Origin: Phosphoribacter sp037045045
GTDB lineage: Bacteria; Actinomycetota; Actinomycetes; Actinomycetales; Dermatophilaceae
Assembly (NCBI GenBank): GCA_037045045.1
Contig: JBAOHL010000004.1
Span: forward strand, 372,001 to 436,000
Reading direction: 5' to 3'
DNA: 64,000 nucleotides
Part shown: piece by piece, positions 10,233-19,160 of the stretch
Numbering within the stretch: the stretch's first letter is position 1
How the letters are laid out: every line of letters starts with the position of its first letter
Notes under the pieces: model-generated
What the model saw: the letters and a program-made list of their open reading frames with translations, nothing else
What the model was told of the DNA's origin: nothing
The model's database searches: none
Translations under genes and position numbers: made by a program

Positions 10233-11020
10233 GGGTTCGGCGCCACGGGACGCGGCACGGTGTTCTCCTCGACGTCCGACCCCGTCGGCGGGGCCACCGC
10301 GAGGACGACCACCGTGACGTTGTCCCGGCCGCCGGCAGCCAGCGCCTCGGCGACGAGCGCCTCCGCCGCAGCCTGGGGCTCGGCCGTGGCGGCGAGCAGC
10401 TCGGCGATCCGGGCGTCGGGGACCTCGCCGCTGAGCCCGTCCGAGCAGACGACAAACCGTTCGCCCGGCGTCGGGGGGAAGACCCACGTGTCGACCGGCG
10501 GCAGGTACTCGCGCCCGAGCGAGCGGGTGACGGTATGCCGCAGCGGGTGCACCGAGGCCTCGTCGGGGGTCAGCAGCCCGGCCTCGACGAGTTCCTGGAC
10601 CTCGCTGTGGTCCACGGTGATCTGGCGCAACGCACCGTCGGCGTAGCGGTACACCCGCGAGTCCCCGAGGTTGAAGACCGCCCAATGCGCGACCGACCCG
10701 ACCCGCACCACCGCGATCCCGGTGAGCGTGGTGGCCATCCCCCGCTGCTCGGGGGCAGCCGCGGACCGGGCGAGGATCCGCTCGTTCGCCACGCCGACCT
10801 GGGCGACGACATCGGCGAGCGCGAGGTCCGCGCGGCCGGCAAGCTCGCCCATCGCATCGGCCGTGACGGCGCTGGCGACTTCGCCGGCCGCGTGACCGCC
10901 CATCCCGTCGGCGACGAGGTAGACCGAGCCGGCCGCGAACGCGGCGTCCTCGTTGTGCTCCCGGACGAGCCCGACGTCACTGGCCACCCCGACTCGCAGG
11001 GACACCCCTGGCGAGATCAT
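10229..11020 (-). CDS. PP2C-family Ser/Thr protein phosphatase
   Basis: 263 aa from ATG 11020, with GGGGGAG six bases upstream. PP2C/PPM motifs are complete: REHNEDAAF (metal-binding Asp), VADGMGGHAAGE (Asp-Gly metal site), NLGDSRVYRY, and GRDNVTVVVL near the C-terminus. There is no membrane helix, so this is a soluble cytoplasmic phosphatase, unlike the membrane-anchored PstP at the right end of the window. It is the first gene of the PP2C-FHA-kinase run, each junction overlapping or tightly spaced, and should dephosphorylate that kinase and its substrates. Confidence 0.9.
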   Translation of the reverse strand: MISPGVSLRVGVASDVGLVREHNEDAAFAAGSVYLVADGMGGHAAGEVASAVTADAMGELAGRADLALADVVAQVGVANERILARSAAAPEQRGMATTLTGIAVVRVGSVAHWAVFNLGDSRVYRYADGALRQITVDHSEVQELVEAGLLTPDEASVHPLRHTVTRSLGREYLPPVDTWVFPPTPGERFVVCSDGLSGEVPDARIAELLAATAEPQAAAEALVAEALAAGGRDNVTVVVLAVAPPTGSDVEENTVPRPVAPNP

Positions 11021-11135
11021 CGGCGTCTCCCCCCTTGTCGGCTCGCTGTCCCAGCAGGGTATGCCGTCCGACCGGGTCCCGCAGGCCGGTTCCCCCAGGC
11101 CTGCGGCTCGCGGGTCCGCGGCATCCCGGCCGCGG

Positions 11136-12626
11136 TCAGTCCGGCACCCGCCTGGCCCACCAGTCGAGCAGACGCGCCGTCGCCGCTTGCACCCCGATCG
11201 GGCCCTCGTCGAGTCGCACCCCGAGCAGGTACCGATAGGCCTCCCCGACGAGCGGGCCGGGGGGAATGCCGAGCAGCGCCCCGATCTCGGTGCCGTCGAG
11301 TTCGGGACGGATCGACGCGAGCTGCTCCTGCTCGGACAGCCGAGCGATGCGGGACTCGAGGTCGTCGTAGGAGCGGGCCAGCCGGGCCGCCTTGCGCGGG
11401 TTGCGCGTCGTGCAATCGGACCGCGTGAGCACGTGCAAGCGCCCGAGCAACGGGCCGGCGTCGGTGACGTATCGCCGCACCGCCGAGTCGGTCCATACGC
11501 CGTCGCCGTAGCCGTGGAAGCGCAGGTGCAGCTCGACGAGCCGAGCCACCGCCTTGACGGTGTCCTTGTCGAAGCGCAGGGCGTTGAGCCGCTTGGCGAC
11601 GAGGCGCGCGCCGACCAGTTCGTGGTGGTGGAAGGACACCCCGCCACCCTTAACGAACCGGCGGGTCGCCGGTTTGCCGATGTCGTGCAACAGCGCGGCG
11701 AGCCGGACGACGACGTCGGGGCTGGGGAGTCCGGGGTATGCCGCGTCGCCGGCTCGGGCGCGCTCCAGGGCGATGGCCCGTTCGAGGACGGTGAGCGAGT
11801 GCTCGTAGACGTCCTTGTGTCGGTGGTGCTCGTCGACCTCCAGGCGCAGGGCGGGCAGCTCGGGGAGGAAGACCTCGGCCACGCCGGTGTCGACGAGCAG
11901 GGTCAGCCCCGGTCGCGGGTCGTCGGTGAGCACGAGCTTCTCCAGCTCGGTGCGGATCCGCTCGGCCGAGACGATGGCGAGGGAGGCCGCCTGATCGCGC
12001 ATCGCGGCATACACCGACGGCTCGACCGCGAGGCCGAGCTGGGCCACGAACCGGGCCGCCCGCAACATCCGCAACGGATCGTCGGCGAATGAGTCGGCAG
12101 CCGACGCCGGAGTGCGCAGCTGTCGGGCGGCGAGATCGCCAAGACCTCCGTGTTCGTCGATGAACTCCAGGCCCGGCAGGCGCAGCGCCATGGCGTTGAT
12201 GGTGAAGTCCCGCCGGACCAAGTCCTCGGCGAGGGTATGGCCGAAGGCCACCTCGGGCTTACGGCTGGCCCGGTCGTAGCGGTCGGAGCGGTAGGTCGTG
12301 ATCTCGATGACGACCTCGCCCTTGCGCAGGCCGATCGTGCCGAAGGCCCGCCCGACGTCCCACTGCGCGTCGGGCCACCCGTCGACGACGGCGAGGATCT
12401 GGTCGGGGGTCGCGTCGGTCGTCAGGTCCAGGTCCTGGCAGGAGCGCCCGAGCAGCGCGTCGCGCACCGGCCCGCCGACCAGCGCCAGCTGATGGCCCGC
12501 CGCGGCGAAGCGCTCGCCGAGCTCGCCGAGCAGCGGGATCTGCGGGGCTAGCGCGGCGACCGCCGCGCGCATCAGCTCCGGCGACACCCGCGGCTCGGGG
12601 CCGGGATCGCCCTGGGGCTCGGACAC
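11136..12626 (-). CDS. CCA tRNA nucleotidyltransferase
   Basis: 496 aa from GTG 12626. It adds or repairs the 3' CCA of tRNAs. Motifs are those of class II enzymes: GGPVRDALLGR and DLDLTTDA (catalytic Asp pair) near residues 45-65, then RRDFTINAMAL, then DPLRMLRAARF. The C-terminal half carries an HD domain (LLHDIGKP, near residue 320), as in the PcnA/Rv3907 group of actinobacteria. It is transcribed divergently from the NUDIX gene across about 60 bases, the standard actinobacterial arrangement beside the origin. Confidence 0.92.
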   Translation of the reverse strand: MSEPQGDPGPEPRVSPELMRAAVAALAPQIPLLGELGERFAAAGHQLALVGGPVRDALLGRSCQDLDLTTDATPDQILAVVDGWPDAQWDVGRAFGTIGLRKGEVVIEITTYRSDRYDRASRKPEVAFGHTLAEDLVRRDFTINAMALRLPGLEFIDEHGGLGDLAARQLRTPASAADSFADDPLRMLRAARFVAQLGLAVEPSVYAAMRDQAASLAIVSAERIRTELEKLVLTDDPRPGLTLLVDTGVAEVFLPELPALRLEVDEHHRHKDVYEHSLTVLERAIALERARAGDAAYPGLPSPDVVVRLAALLHDIGKPATRRFVKGGGVSFHHHELVGARLVAKRLNALRFDKDTVKAVARLVELHLRFHGYGDGVWTDSAVRRYVTDAGPLLGRLHVLTRSDCTTRNPRKAARLARSYDDLESRIARLSEQEQLASIRPELDGTEIGALLGIPPGPLVGEAYRYLLGVRLDEGPIGVQAATARLLDWWARRVPD

Positions 12627-12686
12627 GGCAGCCAAGCCTAGCCGTGGTGGCGATGGCCCGGTCGACGGCGTGGTTACAGTGGAACG

Positions 12687-13172
12687 GTGAGCGAGCCCGT
12701 CCCCGTCCCCGCAGCACCGACGCGGCGGCTGCCCTGGGTCGAGGAACGTTCGGCCGGTGGCGTCGTCGTCGACGTGTTCGAGGGGTCGGCCCGCACTGCG
12801 GTCATCGCCCGACGTAACCGCGCCGGACGAATCGAGTGGTGCCTGCCCAAGGGGCATATCGAACCCGGCGAGACGCTGCCGGAGACCGCGGCACGCGAAG
12901 TGGCCGAGGAGACCGGCATCGTCGGGCGCGTCCTCGCCGAGCTGGGCACGATCGACTACTGGTTCGCCGCGGGCGACAAGCGCGTGCACAAGTTCGTCCA
13001 CCATTACCTGCTCGAGGCTCTCGGCGGCAAGCTGACGACCGAGAACGACCCCGACCAGGAAGCCATCGACGTCGCCTGGTTCCCGCTCGCCGAGGTCCAC
13101 CAGCACCTCACCTTCCCCAACGAGCGGCGGATCGCCAAGGCGGCGTGGGAGCGCCTGGCAGGCACCGCGTGA
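12687..13172 (+). CDS. NUDIX hydrolase (MutT4-like)
   Basis: 161 aa with a full Nudix box at about residues 53-75 (GHIEPGETLPETAAREVAEE followed by TGI), matching G-x5-E-x7-R-E-U-x-E-E-x-G-U. The family hydrolyses nucleoside diphosphate derivatives. The position, divergent from the CCA-adding enzyme and upstream of DUF6049, matches mutT4 (Rv3908) of mycobacteria, but the substrate cannot be read from sequence. Its TGA overlaps the next GTG (GTGA), so the downstream gene is translationally coupled. Confidence 0.9.
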   Translation: MSEPVPVPAAPTRRLPWVEERSAGGVVVDVFEGSARTAVIARRNRAGRIEWCLPKGHIEPGETLPETAAREVAEETGIVGRVLAELGTIDYWFAAGDKRVHKFVHHYLLEALGGKLTTENDPDQEAIDVAWFPLAEVHQHLTFPNERRIAKAAWERLAGTA

Positions 13173-15334
13173 GTCATCGCGTGGTCGCCCTTTCCCGAAC
13201 GGCGCTCGCGGCCGCCCTCGTGGTCCTGGCCGCCGTCCTCGGCGGGCTACCCGCGGCCGAGGCCGCACCGCCAGAGGTCGGTACGACCCCGAGGGTCGTG
13301 ACGGCCTCGGCCACCGACGCCGTGACGATCACGCTGCGGTCGGTCACGCCACCGGTCATCGGCCCCACCTCGACGCTCACGGTGACCGGCCACGTCCAGT
13401 CCGTCGGCGCCACGCTCGCCAACCCGACGATCCGGCTGGTACGCCCACGCGGCGTGGCGCTCACCACCCGCAGTGACGTCGACGCCTGGGCCACCGGGGC
13501 CACCACCACGGCGACGACCCTGCTGGCCCGCGCTCCCCTGTCGGCCACCTTGACGCCCGGCGGGTCGGCGCCGTTCACGCTGACCACCTCGGCGGACGGC
13601 CTGCGGTTGACCCGCGGCTACGGTGCCCTTCCCCTGTCGATCGAGGTCGTCGCCCCCGACGGCACAGTTCTGCAGTCGGTGCATACCTTCGTTGGCTGGT
13701 CGTCCCCGGGATCGGGCCCGACCCCGCGCGTCTCGATCTCCTGGGTCGCCCCGATCACCCTCGCCGCCGACCCGGCGTTGGTCGCCATCGACGCGGACGC
13801 GCGGAATACGGCATGGAACGACGAACTCGGGGCCGCCGGCCGACTCACCCGCCTCGTCCAGGGCACGTCCGGCGCCCAGGTCGCCTGGGCCCTCGACCCC
13901 GCCGTGATCGGATCGCCGTGGGGAACGCCGTCGCCCACGAGCGAGGACCCGGTGGCCGCCCTGCGAGCTCGGTTCCGCGCGACCCTCGTTGCTGCCGCTC
14001 CCCCGCGCACCCTTCTCGAGTTGCCCTACGCCGACCCGGATCTGGCCGCCGCCACGAATGACCGCGTCGTCCCGAGCGTCATCACCGACGGTCTCGACTC
14101 CGGTCTCGACCTCAATCGCATGCTGTCCATGAGGGTCTCCGCCCGGGTCGCCTGGCCCGCCGACGGTCGCTTGACCGACCAGCGCGAGCAAGCGTGGGTC
14201 ACGGCATACCGAGACACCCTCGGCGCCGTGCTCGCTTCCGCCGAAGCCACCGGCGGCACCCCGTCATCGACCCCCAGCGCCTCCGCGAAGGGCCCCCGCG
14301 GCACCGCGGTGCTGCGCTGGGACGACGCCCTGTCCGATGCCGCCGCCGACGCCGGCTCGGGTCCGACGACGGTGCTGGGCCTGCAGCGGTACGTCGCCGA
14401 GACGGCAGCGCTCGTCGCCGAGCGGCCGTCGGTGGCCCGGGACGTGCTCGTCGTGCTCCCACGGGGGCTCGACGCCGACCCCACCCTGCTCGCCCAGTTC
14501 CTCGCGACGGCGCAAGGCCTGCCGTGGGTCTCCACCGGAGACGTCACGACGCTGCTTGCCGCTGCGGCCGATGGCACGGCGCCGACCATCGAGCCACGCC
14601 CGAGCACAGCCGTCCAGGAAGACCCGGTGCTCAATGGCGGCATGCTCGACGATCTGGACGCCCAGGCCCGTTTGCTGACCACCATCTCCCGCACGCTGCG
14701 CGACGCGGGGGAGTTCGTAGGGCACTGGCGGGACGTCATCTCACAACTGACCTCGACGCGGTGGCGCGGCGAGGCCAACGCCCACAACATCCTGTACGCC
14801 CAGTTGCGCGCCGCCACCAGTGAGTTCACCCAGGGTCTGACGATCACCACTCAGACGACGAACTTCCTCGCCGACGAAGGCGTGCTGCGGGTGACCATCG
14901 TCAACGACCTCGACCAGACCGTCGAGGGCGTTCGCCTCGTGCTGACTCCGGACAACGCTCGCATCCGGATCCTCGAACCGGCCGCCCCGGTGCGCATCGA
15001 ACGCCACAGCAAGGCCACCGTCCAGGTGCGGGTCGCCGCGGTGGCCGCCGGGCTGGTCTCCGTCGACGCCTGGCTGACCACGGCGGACGGCACTCGGCTG
15101 GGTCAGCCGACTCAACTCACGGTGCGAGCCAACCCGCCCGGCACGTGGATGTACATCGTCGGTATCGCCGTCCTCGCATTGGTCCTCGTCGTCGGCCTGG
15201 TCCGGGGCCTGCGCCGCCCGGTCCGACGCGCCAACGGAGTCGAGGACGTCGACGTTGTCGCCCCGACCCCCGAGCGCCCTCTCACGGAAGCGGTCGACCG
15301 GCCCCGCGCGAACCGACCGCCGGCCAAGCTCTGA
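13169..15334 (+). CDS. DUF6049 family secreted, membrane-anchored protein
   Basis: 721 aa from GTG 13169. A signal peptide (ALAAALVVLAAVLGGLPAAEA, cleavage near residue 30) precedes a large extracellular region rich in Thr, Ala and Asp. One C-terminal helix (IVGIAVLALVLVVGLV, near residue 675) and a short basic, then acidic tail follow. This matches the Rv3909-like DUF6049 family found between mutT4 and murJ in actinobacteria, thought to be linked to envelope synthesis; biochemical function is unknown. No enzyme motif is visible. Confidence 0.87.
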   Translation: MSHRVVALSRTALAAALVVLAAVLGGLPAAEAAPPEVGTTPRVVTASATDAVTITLRSVTPPVIGPTSTLTVTGHVQSVGATLANPTIRLVRPRGVALTTRSDVDAWATGATTTATTLLARAPLSATLTPGGSAPFTLTTSADGLRLTRGYGALPLSIEVVAPDGTVLQSVHTFVGWSSPGSGPTPRVSISWVAPITLAADPALVAIDADARNTAWNDELGAAGRLTRLVQGTSGAQVAWALDPAVIGSPWGTPSPTSEDPVAALRARFRATLVAAAPPRTLLELPYADPDLAAATNDRVVPSVITDGLDSGLDLNRMLSMRVSARVAWPADGRLTDQREQAWVTAYRDTLGAVLASAEATGGTPSSTPSASAKGPRGTAVLRWDDALSDAAADAGSGPTTVLGLQRYVAETAALVAERPSVARDVLVVLPRGLDADPTLLAQFLATAQGLPWVSTGDVTTLLAAAADGTAPTIEPRPSTAVQEDPVLNGGMLDDLDAQARLLTTISRTLRDAGEFVGHWRDVISQLTSTRWRGEANAHNILYAQLRAATSEFTQGLTITTQTTNFLADEGVLRVTIVNDLDQTVEGVRLVLTPDNARIRILEPAAPVRIERHSKATVQVRVAAVAAGLVSVDAWLTTADGTRLGQPTQLTVRANPPGTWMYIVGIAVLALVLVVGLVRGLRRPVRRANGVEDVDVVAPTPERPLTEAVDRPRANRPPAKL

Positions 15335-15434
15335 GCGCTGGGCCGCGCGCGCCGCGCCGGCTCCCGCTGGCCGTCACGTCCTAGGATGGACGCTCAGGCA
15401 GGCGGGGCGAGCGTCCCGATCGGAAGGGTGGTCC

Positions 15435-17300
15435 ATGCACGGCGTGGGTCCAGGTTCCGTCCTCGGCGGGCGGTATGCCGTGCGCCGGCGCCTCGTGCAG
15501 CAGCCCCGGTGGGAACGGTGGAGCGCCGACGACTCGGCCTTGGATCGTGCCGTCGTGCTGTTGTGCTTTCCCCGCGAGGCAGGCCAAGCCGATGCGACCG
15601 TCGATGCCGCGCGCCGCGCCGCGGGGATCGAGGAGCCGAGACTGACTCGGGTGCTCGATGTGGGCCGGGACGTCGCCGTGGCCTTCGTCGTCGAGGAGCC
15701 CATGCCGGACGCGCAGCCACTCACGGCGCTGCTGTCCGACGGCGGTCTCCCCGCAGACGAGGTGCGCCGGGTCGTGGGAGAGGCCGCGACGGCCCTCGCC
15801 GCGGCGAGCGCGCGGGGGTTGCACCACGGCGTCCTCACCCCTCGCAACGTCCTCGTCATGCCCGACGGCTCGGTGAAGGTGCGCGGTCTGGCCACCGAGG
15901 CCGCCCTGCTCGGGGAGGAAGACCTGCCCTCCGACCAGGCGTCGGCCACGGATGCGATGGCTCTCGTCGGACTGCTGTATGCCGGTCTCACCGGTCGGTG
16001 GCCGTTGCCCGGTCCCGATTCCGGCCTCGAGGCCGCGGCTCGGGTGGTCGGCGGCGTCGTCGCCCCGTCGGAGATCGCTGCCGGTGTACCCCGCGACCTC
16101 GACCTGCTCGTCACCGGTGCCCTCGGCAGCGGCCACGCCCCGCTCGCCCCGGCCGAGATCGTCGAGTCGCTGGGCCAGTGGTCCCCCGCCCAGGTCCGCG
16201 AATTGGCCACCGAGCGGGTGGCCGTGCTGCGCCCGACGACCGCGGTGCGAACCGAACCGTTCGCCCGCGACCCGGTGAGCGGCGGCATCCGACGTCCCGA
16301 TCCGCGTCGAGCCCCGCGGGCCGACGACTCCCCCGAAGGCGGTGCCCGGGCGAAGGCGGTCGCCGCGACGGCCGGTGCCGTGGTCGCGTCCACGGGTTCG
16401 ATGGCCAAAGGTTTAGGTCGCGGGGTCGCCGGCGCGTTGAGCGCCGCCGGGACCGCGGCCGGGACGGTCGCCGGCAGGGTGAGCTCGGTGGCTCGACAGA
16501 CCGCCGACAAGGCCGCCGAGCGCTCCGCCGCCCGGGCCGAGCGCCACCGATACGAGCACCTCGACGACGAGTTCTTCGAGGGCCAGGAAGCGACTCTGAG
16601 CGAGGTCCTCGAGCCCGCCGAGGATGACCTCGAATCGCCACTGCCCATGCTGGCGGCCGACCCCGTGGCGGGCGATCGGCGGGCCTCTCGGCTGGCCCTG
16701 TCGATCGTCGCCGGCCTGGTGCTGTTGGTGGCGCTCCTGGGGATATGGGGGCTGCCGAAGCTTGGCTCTGGATCGAGCCCCGGAAGGCCGGCGGACTCCC
16801 CCAGCGGGACGGCGGGGGGCCTCGGCGCCTCGGCCGGAGCGAGCACTACGGTGTCGCCGCCGTTGGCGATCGTCGGGTCGGCCACCTTCGACCCGGCCAA
16901 CGGCCCGGCGGTTCCGGCGACGACGGGCGCCAAGGCCTACGACGGGGATCCGGCGACGGTGTGGCGCTCGTCGAAGTGGTACGGGACCGAGAAGTTCGGC
17001 GGCTACGAGATGCCGGGCCTGGGCCTAGCCCTCGATCTCGGCCAACCCACGCCGGTCCGCCGGGTCAAGGTCACCCTGCCGGTCGAACAGGACGGGAAGG
17101 TCTACATCGCCTCCCAGGCCTCGCTCGAGGGCGCCAAGGTCATCGGCTCGTTCACTCACCAGAGGGGGGAGCTGTCCTTCGATGCCCCCGGCGGGTCGAG
17201 GATAACCGGCCAGCTCGTCATCGTCTTCATCACCCGGCTCGGCGCCGACGGCGAGGGGCATTTCCGAGCCCAGATCTCCGAGGTCGCGGTGAGCTCGTGA
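15435..17300 (+). CDS. Pseudokinase membrane protein (MviN/MurJ C-terminal-type), without MurJ domain
   Basis: 621 aa from ATG 15435 with GGAAGGG upstream. An N-terminal protein-kinase fold (residues about 10-270) lacks catalytic residues: HRD-x4-N reads HHGVLTPRN and DFG is replaced by RGLATE, and the ATP lysine is missing (VVLLCFP). An Ala-rich linker, an acidic stretch, one membrane helix (SIVAGLVLLVALLGIWGL, near residue 420) and an extracellular discoidin-like beta domain with WRSSKWYG follow. These are the three modules that in mycobacterial Rv3910 sit behind the 14-helix MurJ flippase. Here the MurJ part is absent and no murJ gene precedes it. The 3' end overlaps sigM (GTGA). Confidence 0.85.
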   Translation: MHGVGPGSVLGGRYAVRRRLVQQPRWERWSADDSALDRAVVLLCFPREAGQADATVDAARRAAGIEEPRLTRVLDVGRDVAVAFVVEEPMPDAQPLTALLSDGGLPADEVRRVVGEAATALAAASARGLHHGVLTPRNVLVMPDGSVKVRGLATEAALLGEEDLPSDQASATDAMALVGLLYAGLTGRWPLPGPDSGLEAAARVVGGVVAPSEIAAGVPRDLDLLVTGALGSGHAPLAPAEIVESLGQWSPAQVRELATERVAVLRPTTAVRTEPFARDPVSGGIRRPDPRRAPRADDSPEGGARAKAVAATAGAVVASTGSMAKGLGRGVAGALSAAGTAAGTVAGRVSSVARQTADKAAERSAARAERHRYEHLDDEFFEGQEATLSEVLEPAEDDLESPLPMLAADPVAGDRRASRLALSIVAGLVLLVALLGIWGLPKLGSGSSPGRPADSPSGTAGGLGASAGASTTVSPPLAIVGSATFDPANGPAVPATTGAKAYDGDPATVWRSSKWYGTEKFGGYEMPGLGLALDLGQPTPVRRVKVTLPVEQDGKVYIASQASLEGAKVIGSFTHQRGELSFDAPGGSRITGQLVIVFITRLGADGEGHFRAQISEVAVSS

Positions 17301-17851
17301 GCCCGACCCTCACCGAGCTGTCCGAGTCCAGCGACCGGGACCTACTCGCCGCGCACGTCGCCGGGGACCCGGACGCCTTCGGCGAGCTGTTCCGACGTCA
17401 CAAAGACCGTATGTGGGCGGTGGCGGTGCGGACCTGCTCGGACCGTGAGGTCGCCGCCGACTGCGTGCAGGAGGCCTTCCTCGCGGCCTATCGACGCGCC
17501 GAGTCCTATCGCGGGGATGCCGCGGTGACCACGTGGTTGCACCGGATCGTCGTCAACGCCTGCTTGGACCGGCTCCGCCGTACCAAGGTGACGACCCCCT
17601 TGCCCGAGTGGGACCTTGCCGACCGACGCGACGAGCACGCGAGCACGCTCGTGCGGGTCGACGTCCGCGAGGCTCTTCGCCAACTGCCCGAGGGGCAACG
17701 ACTAGCCCTCGTCCTCGTTGACATGCACGGCCTGTCGGTGGCCGAGGCCGCGGGCGTGTTGGAGGTCGCCGAGGGCACGGTGAAGTCGCGGTGCGCCCGC
17801 GGCCGAGCGGCGATGGCCGAGCTGCTCGGACTCGGACGGGACGAACAGTGA
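17297..17851 (+). CDS. sigM: ECF RNA polymerase sigma factor SigM
   Basis: 184 aa from GTG 17297, overlapping the pseudokinase stop. Region 2 (DPDAFGELFRRHKDRMWAVA, then DREVAADCVQEAFLAAYRR) and region 4 (LPEGQRLALVLVDMHGLSVAEAAGVL then EGTVKSRCARGR) are intact and make it a group 4 (ECF) sigma factor. Identity as SigM rests on position between murJ-type genes and trxB, as in mycobacteria. The following gene encodes a membrane protein likely to be its anti-sigma factor. Confidence 0.9.
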   Translation: MSPTLTELSESSDRDLLAAHVAGDPDAFGELFRRHKDRMWAVAVRTCSDREVAADCVQEAFLAAYRRAESYRGDAAVTTWLHRIVVNACLDRLRRTKVTTPLPEWDLADRRDEHASTLVRVDVREALRQLPEGQRLALVLVDMHGLSVAEAAGVLEVAEGTVKSRCARGRAAMAELLGLGRDEQ

Positions 17852-18053
17852 CTGGTTCGGGCGGGTGCGCCCGGTGCGTGCACTGGGCCTTAGCACCGAG
17901 CGTCCGACCCCACGGCCGCCTGCCTGGCTGTCACGGCAGCAACGGGCGGAACCGGAACGCTTCCGCCGGCGTCCAACACGCATCGACGTCATGCCCTGTC
18001 CGGTGCCAGGAGCAGGCCGCACCGGGACCGCAGCATTCATGGAAGGGATCGCG

Positions 18054-18917
18054 ATGACGTGGCAGCAGCCGTCCGAGGACGCCGACGTGGACGTCGACGT
18101 CACGGGCGTGCGAGCCCTGCTCGCGGGGCTGCCCGACCCGGGCCCGATGCCGCCCGAGGTTTCCTCGCGGATCCTCCACCTGCTCGCGCAGGCCCGGGCC
18201 GGCGGGGCCTCCCCGCCGGCCCGGGGTGAGATCGACGACGGTCTCGCCGAGAACGACCGGAGCGAGAACGACCGGGGCGAGAACGAGCACCGGGGCGAGG
18301 ACGCCGAGGCGGTCTCCGACGAGGGGCTCGGGGCCTTGGGTCTCGGGGACGTCGTGACCCTCGACGAGGTCGCCCAGAGGCGCCGGGGCGCGGCCGCGGG
18401 GCGCTCGCGCTGGCTCGTTGTCGGGTCTGCCGCGGCTGGCGTGGCCGCCTTCGCCGTCGCAGGGACGCTGCTGTTCCGTGGGACTCGCCAATCCTCCGTC
18501 GCCTCAGTCCAGAGTCGACCGGGGGTCGCGGCGGGCGAAGCCACCCCCGGTTCGGCCGCTGACGCCATGACCGGCAAGGCCGCCATCGTTGTCAGCGGGA
18601 GGGCGTACACCGGGGCGACGATCGCGCGCCTAGCGGAAGACCTGATCGCCGATCCGACGTCCGCCCCGGCCCCGACTGCGCCGGCGGGTACGGCGACGGC
18701 GTTGCCCATCGCCACCCCGGCGGGCCTGGTCGCATGTCTGAAGACCCTGGGGGAGGACGACGCAGACCGAGTGGCCGCCGACATCGCGACGTTCAACGGG
18801 GCACCCGCGGTGATCATCGTGACGATCAAGAACGGCCTCAAGCAGGTGTATGCCGTCGACCCCAGCTGCAACCACGGCGACCCGATGATCCTCATCGGGC
18901 CGTTGCCGATGACGTAA
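18054..18917 (+). CDS. Putative membrane anti-sigma factor partner of SigM
   Basis: 287 aa from ATG 18054, preferred over ATG 18039 because GGAAGG lies seven bases upstream. An acidic N-terminal cytoplasmic part (about 115 residues) contains a short repeat of ENDRSENDRGENEH. A single membrane helix (WLVVGSAAAGVAAFAVAGTLLF, about 120-141) and an extracellular C-terminal domain (VACLKTLGEDDADRVAADIA) follow. No HxxxCxxC zinc motif is present, so it is not a ZAS-type anti-sigma. Assignment rests on location 200 bases after sigM and on topology. The 203-base gap after sigM is unusually wide for such a pair and shows no clear feature. Confidence 0.6.
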   Translation: MTWQQPSEDADVDVDVTGVRALLAGLPDPGPMPPEVSSRILHLLAQARAGGASPPARGEIDDGLAENDRSENDRGENEHRGEDAEAVSDEGLGALGLGDVVTLDEVAQRRRGAAAGRSRWLVVGSAAAGVAAFAVAGTLLFRGTRQSSVASVQSRPGVAAGEATPGSAADAMTGKAAIVVSGRAYTGATIARLAEDLIADPTSAPAPTAPAGTATALPIATPAGLVACLKTLGEDDADRVAADIATFNGAPAVIIVTIKNGLKQVYAVDPSCNHGDPMILIGPLPMT

Positions 18918-18978
18918 CCGCGACTGGGCCCTGGCTGGTCGGTCGGCGACCCCTCGGATCGGGCGGGCGCCGGTCGCG

Positions 18979-19006
18979 GGGAACAACCACCCGGTCACCC
19001 GGGTTG
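18979..19006 (+). promoter_or_regulatory. SigR/SigH-type promoter for trxB-trxA
   Basis: GGGAAC at 18979-18984, exactly 18 bases, then GTTG at 19003-19006. This fits the actinobacterial thiol-stress sigma consensus (GGGAAT/C, 17-19, GTT) used by Streptomyces SigR and mycobacterial SigH at trxBA. It lies about 155 bases upstream of the trxB start in a spacer with no other gene. Confidence 0.65.
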
Positions 19007-19160
19007 TCGACCGACGACAGGTATGTTGGCCTCCCCGACCCGCACCCCCCGACAAACCACGTCCAGCGGCATACTTCCGGCTTCTCACACGGCTTGCGCC
19101 ACCCGGCATCCGCCTGGCGCGCCAGGCCCATCCACGGGGCCCGTTCGACAGGAGTTTCAC

